DNA of 64,000 nucleotides, from the NCBI RefSeq assembly GCF_027579695.1, contig NC_083583.1:22961099-23025098 (forward strand), in the 5' to 3' direction. Shown one piece after another: positions 46,494-56,723 of this stretch. Position 1 is the stretch's first letter; each line of letters begins with the position of its first letter. The position numbers and the translations under genes were made by a program. A model generated the notes under the pieces. That model saw only the letters and a program-made list of their open reading frames with translations. It was not told where the DNA came from and ran no database searches. This stretch comes from Neoarius graeffei. Its lineage: Eukaryota > Chordata > Actinopteri > Siluriformes > Ariidae.

Positions 46494-47277
46494 ATATAAA
46501 CGTTTTATTCCAAGAGAAAGCTTGCAATGAAGTTGTCTGTGCTTTTAAAGCTAGCGATAACGATGCAATAGCTATGCAGTCTGGTTAGTCAACTGACTTT
46601 CTGTGGATTTGCCCGCCAAGTTGCCGTAGTCTTGTCCACAGCTATCGTTGGACACAGTTAGCATGTAAAAATGGAGTAACGCTAACATGAATCACGTTAA
46701 CTTATCTGAAGTGCTTTCAGAAATACATTTTAGCATAATCTTGCCAAATAACCAGAATGTAGAAATCATTCTTTGCTAATAACGTTAGCTACCCAATATG
46801 ATTTCAAGTTTGAAAAGTGTTTGTTAGCATGTCAGGTGGAGCTTCACTAGGGTGACCAGATTTCCCCAGTCTGAAACCGGGACACTTTTGCGCGCGACCA
46901 TGCTCGTGCACGCACACCTTTTTTTTACGTAAATGTGACACTCAGAGAGGTGCTCTTATCATTTTGTTGAAGCTCACATTTATCAACATCTCACATGAAA
47001 TAAAACAAACAGGAATTTTGTTATCTAGTAGCATAGTGGTATACAGATCAGTTAAATTATGGTCAGACAACAGATTTTGTAATGGCTGAGAATAGGCCAG
47101 GCTATGTCCATAGGCCAAATTTAAACTGATTTATTTCACCTGTTTGTGAGAACACCTAGAAGAATGCATATGCACATGTAGGCAGGGCCGCTGACAGCTT
47201 TGGCTGGGCCCGGGACAAAATGCTCTGAATGTGCCCCCCCCCTGGGCCAACCCACACACCCACCCACCTCTCTTATC

Positions 47278-48782
47278 CAGTGTTGGGCACGTTACTTTCA
47301 AAAAGTAATTAGTTATAGTTACTAGTTACTTTTCCCAAAAAGTAACTGAGTTAGTAACGGAGTTACTTTGTCATAAAAGTAACTAATTACCAGGGAAAGT
47401 AATTATTCCGTTACATTTTGTTCCCCCTCAAAAAAAAATCAAATTCAATTAGTGTAATCATAATAAAAGTGAATGTTAAATGTGTTTAATGACTGAAATG
47501 GACACTTAACAGAACCAATTAGTAACGTTATCTACACTATATTAATATTTTTGTGGGACAATGTGAGATAAGACATCTATCAAATTTAATATATTTTTGT
47601 AGTTATTAAAATTGTTACTAATTACTGGCCACTGACGAGGACAAACGCTTTGTTCCTCGACATAATGTGCATTGCACATAGACATTTTTGCCTTTTATTT
47701 CAAGTAATGAAAAGTAATGGCTGTATTTCCAGTGTGAAAACGCAGTGTTGGGCTGACCGCTCGCCATCGCTGTGTCTTCCGATTGAAAGAGCATGCAGTA
47801 GGCGTGGCCTACCTACGTATGTTGTCCAAATCTACTCTGATTGGCTTACTGTGCCGTTGTCTCGCGTCTCCCCGCCCCACACTAAAGCAGAGTAAAGAAA
47901 GGCTGAACGAGCAGCGTGCCAGATGAGAACAGCTTTAATAAAGTAACGCATAGTATTTTAGCCCATGTTTACATTAGACCGTATCAGCGGATCATCAGAT
48001 TAACGTTTTTAAAACGATTAGTGTGCACACAGCAACGCCAATACACGATTTGCGTGCACACAGCAACACCAATACACGGATACGCTCGGCTCCGCAGGCA
48101 TCCTGCGCTCCAAATCACTCCGCCCTGAACAGCGAGTGCCCTCTGGAGGGTGCGCACTCTGGCCCTGCGCAGCTCACAGAGCGCGCGAGTGAAGTGCACA
48201 ACCAGTGATTCGGGACTGAGCCGCTGTGTGTGTGATCCCAGCGCATATCACTTACCACTTGCAAGTGGAAGGATGGCAAGCCTAAAGACAATCATAACTA
48301 CACAATGGGCAGTATTTGCATCAGTATTTGCAGTATTTTCATACTTTTATACTCTTTAATGAAAGGTGATACAAGGCGGAAGTCAGTGCCGTTTTTCAGC
48401 AGTCGCGTCACATGACCAACGCCAGCGAATCAGGAAGGTGGATGTCACAGTGACGTTGTCCAATGACGATGCCAGCTAGAGCTCAGCACAGCGTATCCAC
48501 GTATCTCAATGTTTACACAGCACCGGAGCTGACACGATCTGGATTGAATACGTGGACGCTGGCGGATTCCCGTTTCCCGGCGTTTCCAAGCGGTTTAATG
48601 TAAACAGACAGTGCATCCGCGAAGAAAACGAGACAGATACGGTCTAATGTAAACTTGGCCTTATTATAAATAACAGGAACGGCGTTATAACGATGTAAAA
48701 AGTAATTAGATTACTCGTTACTAAAAAAAAGTAACGCCGTTAGTAACGCCGTTTATTTCTAACGCCGTTATTCCCATCACTG
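47278..48782. mobile_element. hAT-like MITE, layer 4 of the nest
   Basis: Ends CAGTGTTGGGCACGTTACT and complement CAGTGATGGGAATAACGG, followed by AGTAACT/GTTACT and AACGCCGTTA words. Flanks TCTTATCC and GTTTATCC agree at 6 of 8. It lies near the left end of layer 3 and contains the 700-bp MITE. Confidence 0.75.
47961..48660 (-). mobile_element. 700-bp PIF/Harbinger-like MITE, copy B (layer 5)
   Basis: Exact TTA duplication (47,958-47,960 and 48,661-48,663). Ends GCCCATGTTTACATTAGACC and complement GGCCAAGTTTACATTAGACC. Same length as 12,407-13,106 in inverse orientation. It is the innermost and therefore youngest insertion of the nest. Confidence 0.85.
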
Positions 48783-49202
48783 TTTATCCCAGTCTCTACT
48801 CACTCCAACCCTTAAATGACAGGTATTCAAAAACCATTCAACCGGTCAACAACCATTTCATTTTAGCATTTCAACATTTTTACAGTTTTAACATTTTAAC
48901 ATTTCCTTAGTCTGCAACTATTCAGGTGCGAAATGCAATGCGCTGGACTTTTGTTGTGCGTGCGTGCGTACTGTCCAGTGTGAAAAGCAGGAGAAGAACA
49001 CACCGCTCGAGAAACGGCGGGATATGATTGCGGGCTAATGTGAATATTCTTAGCTTCAATCAGATATATGAAACACAATGTTATTAAGCCGTTGTGGTTA
49101 TGAAATGATTCAATGCCCTGTGCATTTGATATGGTGTTCAGTGTGACTTGCTCTCCCCTCGTTTGTAACATGAATTGCGTGCCGCGCGTGCCTTGGTTGG
49201 GG

Positions 49203-49388
49203 TTACTTTACGGGGCTGGAAAAAGTTGGCTGTGTCTTACCTGGCTCAGCTGCCCCACTGCCTTTGCTAGTACCTGCTGCATCATCCGAATCTTTTTTTA
49301 AATATTTATGCAGTGAGCCCCTGAGTCTCTTGGTTTCTTCCTCTCTTTTCTTTTCTTTTCTGTGCTCCTGACTTGTGCATGTTGGCAA
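49203..49388 (-). pseudogene. N-terminal exon remnant of a ZMYM1-like hAT transposase
   Basis: Encodes the basic segment KSGAQKRKEKR and LRGSLHKYLKKDSDDAAG, split between two frames by a shift near 49,345. This S-G-(A/S)-xKRKxKK then LxxFL pattern opens many TTF-type hAT transposases. A possible donor GTAAAG follows at about 49,206. The catalytic part is absent. Confidence 0.5.
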
Positions 49389-50169
49389 ATGGCACGCACG
49401 CTGATTGTCGAAGCGCTATGATCGAACGATGTCGTTTTTTTCCCCTTAATCCAAGAGTCAGACCAAACCATTTTTGTATTAGCGGTGGTAGGGGGTTCTT
49501 GACGACTTTTTCAAAGACAATAAAGGCAAAAGATCTAGAAATCATTTATTGAATGCAAATATAGCACATTTCTCCCCCAAATCAACACATTTTGAAATGA
49601 AATAAAATAATCGCAACTTCATTAGAGCCCAGTTCTGGGGTCCCCCCCCATTCCTGGGCCCCCCTCCCCCATTCCTGGGCCCGGGACAACATACCCGTTT
49701 GTCCCCCCCTGTCGGCGGGCCTGCATGTAGGCTATATATCTAAAATTGTATGCACTATAGCATGAACTTAAAAAGTAGATATGTGACCTCAACATAGCCT
49801 AGGTCAGAATCAACCTTACTCACCATTCCCCACAACTGAATGAATAAAGCAAGAAGATGTGTACAAAAGTGAACACTTTAATGGAAGGTGCAACAAGCTG
49901 TTCAACACAGCAATATGGCCAAACTGTCAGAATGTTATGTTAAAGAGAAACAAAAAAGAGACAAGTGATTTGAGAATATACACTCAAACAAAACAGCAAT
50001 AAAGGAGGAGAGGGGCGACAGCCTGAGGAAAGCCCCCACAGGAGTGCACATCATTTGCAACATAGGCTACCCAACTCAGTACAAGAACAAAGCACAGGAA
50101 CAAAGCTAAGGCAACCGTCAATCCACCCAACTTGTGTTTAGCTGTTTTAATGTGATCCTGTATATCGGC

Positions 50170-50304
50170 ATTACCACCGTGGGCTACGGAGAAGGAACAC
50201 TTACAGTGTGTGCAGTAGGCTTCATGCGCATTGTTCTGCACCTCTCGGAGGAAGGGGTAGGTGCCCTGTAAATCTTTGGAAAAGGTACATTTTCTTTTCG
50301 GCAT
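50170..50304 (-). pseudogene. Zinc-finger N-terminus of hAT layer 2 transposase
   Basis: Starts MPKRKCTFSKDLQGTYPFL and has YCTHCKCSFSVAHGG then DIQDHIKTAKHK, a CxxC plus HxxxxxH BED-type finger. The open frame runs on to 49,984 but the residues after the finger are probably intronic or degenerate. Confidence 0.7.
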
Positions 50305-51019
50305 AATTGCTGCGGCATTACTGCTGCTAGTTGCTAGACAAAGAACATTCGCGCCAGTTAATGTTTATTTTATTGTTGCATGGCAACACGTTCTGTTGTC
50401 TGGAATAATGTGACTAAATAAACACCCATGCCACAGGGTCAGGGGGCAGTAACCAGGAAAGTTTGCGATTCCTGTCAATTCATCAAAATAATAAATGCAG
50501 ACATTTCTCCGCTAATGATTCCCATGCTGCTCAGTCGCAAACGTCGCGAGTGGCGAAAACCGGGACATATCTGTGTCCCGACAGACTTTTGTCAGGACTC
50601 AGGACACACAACCCCAAATCGGGACCGTCCCGGTAAAACCGGGACGTCTGGTCACCTTAAGCTTCACTGACTATCTAGCTTAACGTTAAACCACCATGAT
50701 GGCACAGCATGTGTTCATTTTCTGAATTCACATTTCTGTCTTTGGTAATGATGTCAGGTTTTGTAAGTGTTATGGCAATAATACAAAGATGCATTGACAG
50801 AAAATATACTTTTAATACATAAGTATTTTTTAAAGCAAGTACTTCAGTACTTTAACTTAAGTAAAAATTTGACTGGACAACTTTCACTTGTATCAGAGTA
50901 ACATTTGACCAGTGGGATCTGTACTTTGACTTAAGTAATGAAGTTGGGTACTTTGTCCACCTCTGGAAATAGATAGCATTTATTCAAAGACATGCGGTTA
51001 CGTAGGTTAATATGGGACG

Positions 51020-51250
51020 GCCTTGGGCAGAGGTGGCCTTGAGCGAGGCACCTCACTCCCAACTCGCTCCCTGGGTGCTGTTAGCATGGCTGCCCACTGC
51101 TCTGGGTATGTGTGCGTGCTCATTGCTCACGTGTGTGTGTTCAAGTCAAGTCAAGTTTATTGTCAAATATGCTATATATGCTCGAAATACAGCACAGATG
51201 AAATTTCAGTCCTCTCTGATCCACGGTGCAAACAGGCAATGCAATAAATA
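51020..51250 (+). mobile_element. Family-3-like SINE 3' part and LINE-type tail
   Basis: GAGCGAGGCACCTCACTCCC and CTGCCCACTGCTCTGGGTA match the body of the SINE at 60,079-60,338 without the tRNA head; it is followed by CAAGTCAAGTCAAGTTTATTGTC, a repeat tail in antisense sense. Boundaries are approximate. Confidence 0.45.
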
Positions 51251-51329
51251 AAAATAGAATAACTGAAATAAACAATATAAACAGCATAAACACTCTAGAT
51301 AAGAAAATAGACATAGACTAAACACTCAC

Positions 51330-51331
<2 letters not shown>

Positions 51332-51394
<63 letters not shown>
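51332..51394. repeat. (TA)n microsatellite
   Basis: About 30 TA units; adjoins the left end of the Tc1 element, whose first bases it may have replaced. Confidence 0.95.
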
Positions 51395-51399
<5 letters not shown>

Positions 51400-51757
51400 C
51401 CCGATTCCAAAAAAGTTGGGACAAAGTACAAATTGTAAATAAAAACGGAATGCAATAATTTACAAATCTCAAAAACTGATATTGTATTCACAATAGAACA
51501 TAGACAACATATCAAATGTCGAAAGTGAGACATTTTGAAATTTCATGCCAAATATTGGCTCATTTGAAATTTCACGACAGCAACACATCTCAAAAAAGTT
51601 GGGACAGGGGCAATAAGAGGCTGGAAAAGTTAAAGGTACAAAAAAGAAACAGCTGGAGGACCAAATTGCAACTCATTAGGTCAATTGGCAATAGGTCATT
51701 AACATGACTGGGTATAAAAAGAGCATCTTGGAGTGGCAGCGGCTCTCAGAAGTAAAG

Positions 51758-53859
51758 ATGGGAAGAGGATCACCAATCCCCCTAATTCTGCGCCGACAAA
51801 TAGTGGAGCAATATCAGAAAGGAGTTCGACAGTGTAAAATTGCAAAGAGTTTGAACATATCATCATCTACAGTGCTTAATATCATCAAAAGATTCAGAGA
51901 ATCTGGAAGAATCTCTGTGCGTAAGGGTCAAGGCCGGAAAACCATACTGGGTGCCCGTGATCTTCGGGCCCTTAGACGGCACTGCATCACATACAGGCAG
52001 GCTTCTGTATTGGAAATCACAAAATGGGCTCAGGAATATTTCCAGAGAACATTATCTGTGAACACAATTCACCGTGCCATCCGCCGTTGCCAGCTAAAAC
52101 TCTATAGTTCAAAGAAGAAGCCGTATCTAAAGGCCCGGTCCCACTGGCCGATGGACACAAAACGTATGCAAAAAGGACACAGCGGACGAGCAAAATTTCA
52201 GGGGTGGCTCTATCCGTTTTCATCCGCTCCAGAAATGGACAAAATTGGCGAAAATTTGCGAAAACAGAACGGAAAAGAACGGACGTGGGTAGTATATAGC
52301 GGGGATGTTAAACGCATGTTCATAGGAAGCCTAGCGGATGAAAGCGGATGGAAGTGGATGACAGCTCCGAAGGGGTTACCGGTGATAACTGAGAAGCGGA
52401 CGCATAGCAGAAAGAGCGGATGCATAGCGGATGAAGGGGATGCATCACGTACGCCTAACGGAAACAAAAGGGATGTTGTGCGGATGTATATCGGATGCAG
52501 ACCGTTCACTGCGCATGCGGGGGGTATGAATTGCGTCTGCTCCGCGGATATAAAGGGATGCAGCACGCACGCCGTCAGCATAAAGCGGAAAGACGTGCTG
52601 GCGGCTACATCGATACATCTCTACTGAGATCCAGATGATTTTCTCCCCCTTTTTATACAAAATATCGATTGTCCGCTAGGTGTCCTTCTACATACTCTAG
52701 ACATACTCCAGACATCCTAAATATACGAGATACATCCCAGATATAAACGCTTTGTCCGTTTTGAATACTTTATATACGAGATGCATACGCTTACATCCTT
52801 TCTATTTCCGTGCTACTAATGATGAATAGATGTTTCATGTACCTTATCTTTCCTCCCTCTTTCCATTTTCAGCTGCAGCGGATGTGAGTTGCGAGGATGC
52901 CCAGAGGATGCAGAGAGGATACAGCAGACGTTTAACGGATGATAACGGACATAGAACGTTTGTTGCTCGTATATGTTGCGGATTTACATCGTACACGGCG
53001 GAAAGTTCATCCGTTCTAAAAGTTTTGTGCAGCTCAAAACTTTTTGCGCGGATGAAATCACAGTGGACGGATGCTCGATGGATAGAGCGTATGAAGCACG
53101 TATGCAATGAGTACACAACGGATGCATAGCGTTTTCCAACGGATGGCAAAGATTTTTTTACGTTTTACATCCTCTTTGCATCCGTAAGTGCAGTGGGACC
53201 GGGCCTTAAACATGATCCAGAAGCGCAGACGTCTTCTCTGGGCCAAGGCTCATTTAAAATGGACTGTGGCAAAGTGGAAAACTGTTCTGTGGTCAGACGA
53301 ATCAAAATTTGAAGTTCTTTATGGAAACCAGGGACGCCGTGTCATTCGGACTAAAGAGGAGAAGGATGACCCAAGTTGTTATCAGCGCTCAGTTCAGAAG
53401 CCTGCATCTCTGATGGTATGGGGTTGCATTAGTGCATGTGGCATGGGCAGCTTACACATCTGGAAAGACACCATCAATGCTGAAAGGTATATCCAGGTTC
53501 TAGAGCAACATATGCTCCCATCCAGACGACGTCTCTTTCAGGGAAGACCTTGCATTTTCCAACATGACAATGCCAAACCACATACTGCATCAATTCCAGC
53601 ATCATGGCTGTGTAGAAGAAGGGTCCGGGTACTGAGCTGGCCAGCCTGCAGTCCAGATCTTTCACCCATAGAAAACATTTGGCGCATCATAAAACGGAAG
53701 ACACGACAAAAAAGACCTAAGACAGTTGAGCAACTAGAATCCTACATTAGACAAGAATGGGTTAACATTCCTATCCCTAAACTTGAGCAACTTGTCTCCT
53801 CAGTCCCCAGACGTTTACAGACTGTTGTAAAGAGAAAAGGGGATGTCTCACAGTGGTAA
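51758..53859 (+). pseudogene. Tc1 transposase interrupted only by a 1,076-bp MITE
   Basis: N-terminal 124 codons (ATG 51,758; MGRGSPIPLILRRQIVEQY, paired-like HTH with ISSSTVLNIIKRF and a GRKT linker) are separated from the DDE domain by the MITE at 52,131-53,206. Without the MITE and one TAA, the distance from ATG to the stop is exactly 1,023 nt (340 codons), normal family length, with no other break seen. Catalytic residues are all present: [24 protein letters not shown], with 34 residues between the second and third (DD34E). So this was a good gene before the MITE arrived. Confidence 0.9.
52131..53206. mobile_element. 1,076-bp PIF/Harbinger-like MITE inside a Tc1 transposase
   Basis: Ends AGGCCCGGTCCCACTGG and complement AGGCCCGGTCCCACTG, exact TAA duplication (52,128-52,130 and 53,207-53,209). 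Interior is filled with dispersed GCGGATG and CATCCGC words in both orientations and has no domain-bearing frame. The uninterrupted relative at 28,867-30,445 reads straight through the insertion point. Confidence 0.9.
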
Positions 53860-54074
53860 ACATGGCCTTGTCCCAACTTTTTTTAGATGCGTTGTTGTCA
53901 TGAAATTTAAAATCACCTAATTTTTCTCTTTAAATGATACATTTTCTCAGTTTAAACATTTGATATGTCATCTATGTTCTGTTCTGAATAAAATATGGAA
54001 TTTTGAAACTTCCACATCATTGCATTCCGTTTTTATTTACAATTTGTATTTTGTCCCAACTTTTTTGGAATCGG

Positions 54075-54445
54075 CTCTAACACAAACTAACCGGAAATAC
54101 ACAACCGGAAGTGTTATATAAAAATAGACCGAGTTTATTTTAGTCTACGCTAAAAAGGTGAAAAACACCATGCAAACTAAAAAAAAAAAAATACACAATG
54201 ATCCTACTCATACGACAATAAAATTTAAACCACACAGAACCTATCGCTAATTCTATTCCTTTTTTTTTTTAAACAGGCACTAGTACAGACAGGTTTGCTG
54301 TGACGTCATATGACGCGCATACTGCGCCGGGGTCCTTCCTCTCCTCGTCAATCTGAGGGTCATGTACAAAATCGAATAGCGATCTTGTGCTCGAAAATAA
54401 GTCCTGCTTTAACTCGGTGGATTGAGTGGTACGTTGTTTGAAGAT
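54075..54445 (+). promoter_or_regulatory. tomm20 upstream and 5'-UTR region
   Basis: Between the Tc1 and the start codon. Visible are an ETS-type site CCGGAAGTG at 54,105-54,113, an exact CRE palindrome TGACGTCA at 54,301-54,308, and GCGCATACTGCGCC at about 54,316-54,329, which resembles an NRF-1 site with a 2-bp expansion. ETS/GABP, CRE and NRF-1 sites are typical of promoters for nuclear-encoded mitochondrial proteins. The transcription start is not determined. Confidence 0.5.
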
Positions 54446-54569
54446 ATGATGGGCGGCAGGACGAGTGCGATAGCGGCAGGAGTCGGAGCGGCGCTTTTTG
54501 TCGGTTACTGTATTTATTTCGACAGGAAGCGAAGGAGCGACCCAAACTTCAAGAACAAGCTGAGAGAAC
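54446..54569 (+). CDS. tomm20: TOM20 mitochondrial import receptor, exon 1
   Basis: Encodes 41 codons plus one base: MMGGRTSAIAAGVGAALFVG, then YCIYFDRKRRSDPNFK and NKLRE. This is the N-terminal membrane anchor (residues about 7-25) and the following basic segment of TOM20, which sits in the outer mitochondrial membrane with its receptor domain in the cytosol and recognises presequences for the TOM complex. The segment GYCIYFDRKRRSDPNFKN is nearly invariant in vertebrates. The start is the first of two adjacent ATGs (54,446 and 54,449); an upstream in-frame TTG is not used as a start in animals. The exon ends C|GTGAGT, a canonical donor with split Arg codon, at the place expected for this gene. 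The remaining exons (TPR-like domain) are not in the window. The presence of the intron argues against a processed copy. Confidence 0.93.
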
Positions 54570-55142
54570 GTGAGTGTTGGAGTGTAGAGCTCCAAACGGC
54601 CCTGGTTTAGACATGTAGGTCACTAGATAGTGGGTGAAAGCTGTTCTTTTGTCCCCTGTGTAGTGCTCTGATGTAGCAGGCAGGTTGGGGATTGAGTCAC
54701 GGTTTTCTTGTGAGATGATTTTTATTTTAAACCGTGAAACGGCCTCGCGCGTGGCCTTGTCATTCAAACTGTATGATTCATGTTAAACGTGTTTTGGGGG
54801 AAAAACGCAGATAAACACGACAAATGAGCTGTAATAGGTTATAAGCTTATAGACTATATCCTAAATACTGTAGCTCTCTCAGTAGTGAGGAAATGTAACA
54901 GAATCAGAATCAGGTTTATTGGCCATGAATGTTCACACTCTCTAACACACAAGGAATTCACTTCCGGTATTTGGTTTCTCTCTAGCAATACAGAGAAGTT
55001 TAAAAAAAAAAAGTGAATACATGTATAGACCCCTTTCACATGACGTCACCGCGCCGCGACATTTTGTTAGGCGCCATATTGGAAGACCAAGTACATGCAC
55101 TCACAATATAAAACAAAGTACGAGCGAGAGTAAAGTGACACG

Positions 55143-56723
55143 ATGGCTGATAATTCTGGTTATGTGAGTACATTACCAGCTGCAGAAAGGGCACGGTATG
55201 TGGAGAAACTGGCTGTGATTGATGGGCTTGACCCATATGATAAGACTCGGGGCAAGGGAGAATGGAAACATAAGGAGGACCTGACCCCAATTCTGCCATC
55301 TGTTTGCTACCCAGACATTGTAAACTATTTGTTGTTTACACCCAGTGCCTACACTGCTGATGACTTAGGCCCAATCCCAATTAATCTGGATCCTTCAGTG
55401 TTAAATAATTACAGGCCAATATCAAATCTACCATTTATCGGGAAAATCCTGGAAAAAATTGTCTTCAATCAATTAACTGCCTTCTTGATATCAAACAGCC
55501 GTTTTGATAATTTTCAGTCAGGATTTCGTGCCAATCATAGCACTGAAACAGCGCTGATTAAAGTTATAAATGACATACGTCTTAATACTGATGCAGGCAA
55601 AACATCGGTCCTGGTATTACTGGACCTCAGTGCAGCTTTTGATACTGTTGATCACAACATACTGCTATATCGACTTGAACACTGGGTTGGATTGACTGGT
55701 AAAGTTATCAATTGGTTAAAATCATACTTAAAAGATAGAAGCTTCTTTGTTACCCTGGGAAATTGTTCCTCAACGTCAATGCCCTTGACCTGTGGTGTCC
55801 CCCAGGGGTCGATTCTTGGACCATTACTTTTCAACCTTTATATGCTCCCACTTGGGCAAATTATCAATAAAAATTCAATTTTGTATCACTGCTATGCAGA
55901 TGATACCCAAATTTATTTTGCTCTATCACCAAATGATTATGCCCCCCTTGAATGTCTCTACCAGTGTATCGATCAAATCAATAGCTGGATGTCACAAAAT
56001 TTTCTTCAGCTGAACACAGATAAAACAGAAATAATTCTATTTGGAAAAAAAGATGAAAGACTCAGGATTACCACTATTCTTGACACAAAAGGGATTAAAA
56101 CTAAAGAAATGGTTAAAAATCTTGGTGTTTTCATTGACAGTGAGCTAAACTTTGACAGTCACATGAAAGCAATCACTAAAACGGCATTTTATCACCTAAA
56201 AAACATTTCCAAACTAAGAGGACTTATGTCAAAACATGATTTGGAAAAACTAATACATGCCTTCATCTCTAGTAGGGTTGATTACTGCAATGGCCTTTTC
56301 ACAGGCCTGCCAAAAAAGACCATTAAACGACTTCAGCTGGTTCAAAATGCAGCGGCGAGGGTTCTCCCACGAACAAAAAGAACAGAGCACATTACTCCAA
56401 TTCTAAGGTCCCTTCACTGGCTTCCAGTAAGCTACAGAATTGACTTTAAAGCATTGCTGCTGGTGTACAAATCTCTAAATGGTACAGGGCCCAATTACCT
56501 CTCTGATATGTTGCAGCGGCATAACCCAATCAGATCTACCAGATCGCAACAGAAAAATGTAATATTAAAACCAGTTGTTAAAACAAAGTGTGGTGAAGCA
56601 GCTTTTAGCTACTATGCAGTACAGCTATGGAACCAACTGCCAGAGGACATCAAAAATGCTCCTGCTGTTGGCAGCTTTAAATCTAGGTTAAAGACCAAGC
56701 TGTTTTCAGATGCTTTCTGTTAA
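55143..56723 (+). CDS. Chimeric frame: transposon protein N-terminus fused to L2 reverse transcriptase
   Basis: 526 codons without a stop. Residues 1-75 (MADNSGYVSTLPAAERARYV, then KLAVIDGLDPYDK, YPDIVNYLLFTPSAYTADDL) belong to the accessory protein of the THAP transposon. From about residue 81 the frame enters the L2 LINE: LNNYRPISNLPFIGKILEKI, FDNFQSGFRANHSTETALI, LLDLSAAFDTVDH (catalytic D), CGVPQGSILGPLLF, CYADDTQIYF (YADD 55,893-55,904), LGVFIDSELNFDSH, then the C-terminal LQLVQNAAARVL and LPEDIKNAPAVGSF. The junction is through MITE bases that happen to keep frame. The RT lacks its endonuclease and N-terminal fingers, so a functional retrotransposase is unlikely. Confidence 0.75.
   Translation: MADNSGYVSTLPAAERARYVEKLAVIDGLDPYDKTRGKGEWKHKEDLTPILPSVCYPDIVNYLLFTPSAYTADDLGPIPINLDPSVLNNYRPISNLPFIGKILEKIVFNQLTAFLISNSRFDNFQSGFRANHSTETALIKVINDIRLNTDAGKTSVLVLLDLSAAFDTVDHNILLYRLEHWVGLTGKVINWLKSYLKDRSFFVTLGNCSSTSMPLTCGVPQGSILGPLLFNLYMLPLGQIINKNSILYHCYADDTQIYFALSPNDYAPLECLYQCIDQINSWMSQNFLQLNTDKTEIILFGKKDERLRITTILDTKGIKTKEMVKNLGVFIDSELNFDSHMKAITKTAFYHLKNISKLRGLMSKHDLEKLIHAFISSRVDYCNGLFTGLPKKTIKRLQLVQNAAARVLPRTKRTEHITPILRSLHWLPVSYRIDFKALLLVYKSLNGTGPNYLSDMLQRHNPIRSTRSQQKNVILKPVVKTKCGEAAFSYYAVQLWNQLPEDIKNAPAVGSFKSRLKTKLFSDAFC

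Larger units (their letters stand above)
47183..49723 (-). mobile_element. hAT, layer 3 of the nest
   Basis: Exact 8-bp duplication CATGTAGG (47,175-47,182 and 49,724-49,731). Ends CAGGGCCGCTGACAG and complement CAGGCCCGCCGACAGG, with GGCCCGGGACAA words at both sides. A lysine-rich N-terminal coding remnant lies on the minus strand near the right end. Confidence 0.9.
46849..50660 (-). mobile_element. hAT, layer 2 of the nest
   Basis: Exact 8-bp duplication GCTTCACT (46,841-46,848 and 50,661-50,668). Ends AGGGTGACCAGATTTCCC and complement TTAAGGTGACCAGACGTCCC; CCGGGAC words near both ends. A zinc-finger exon on the minus strand marks the right end as 5'. Confidence 0.88.
46053..50965 (+). mobile_element. 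Outer hAT of the five-layer nest (layer 1)
   Basis: Ends CAGAGGTGGACAGTAACG and complement CCAGAGGTGGACAAAGTACC, with flanks AAAATAGA (46,045-46,052) and GAAATAGA (50,966-50,973), 7 of 8. Sub-terminal AAGTAC/ACTTAAGTA words occur at both ends. A BED-like exon lies at 46,378-46,493 on +. Layer 2 is inserted at 46,849. Confidence 0.85.
43313..51010 (-). mobile_element. L1/Tx1-like LINE relic, antisense, heavily interrupted
   Basis: Minus-strand reverse-transcriptase remnants run from about 46,000 down to 43,488. VDDTTLFLKNETQ at about 45,985-45,945 is the catalytic YADD-type box with Val for Tyr. Then VDKCEILTLHDY, VKYLGMVISKD, LFWKLIYKH, SLYFEEWGSKGI and a C-terminal zinc-type block CVFCKKETEDLERVFFNC at 43,855-43,800. 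It contains a MITE (44,083-44,610), a fragment of a second LINE, and the whole nest at 46,053-50,965. The upstream limit past 50,974 is uncertain. Confidence 0.65.
51395..54074 (+). mobile_element. Tc1-like transposon with a nested MITE
   Basis: Inverted ends CCCGATTCCAAAAAAGTTGG and the complement at 54,055-54,074. Each end lacks a few outermost bases (family CAACC), so mobility in cis is doubtful even though the gene is well preserved. Lies about 370 bp upstream of the tomm20 start codon. Confidence 0.88.

Noticed and set aside
47916..48359. Short frames with tandem ATPIH/NTNTR peptides
   Set aside because: Inside the 700-bp MITE; they come from an internal short duplication (GTGCACACAGCAACACCAAT).
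52210..53149. Frames of 100-123 codons inside the 1,076-bp MITE
   Set aside because: Generated by GCGGATG repeats on both strands; no domain.
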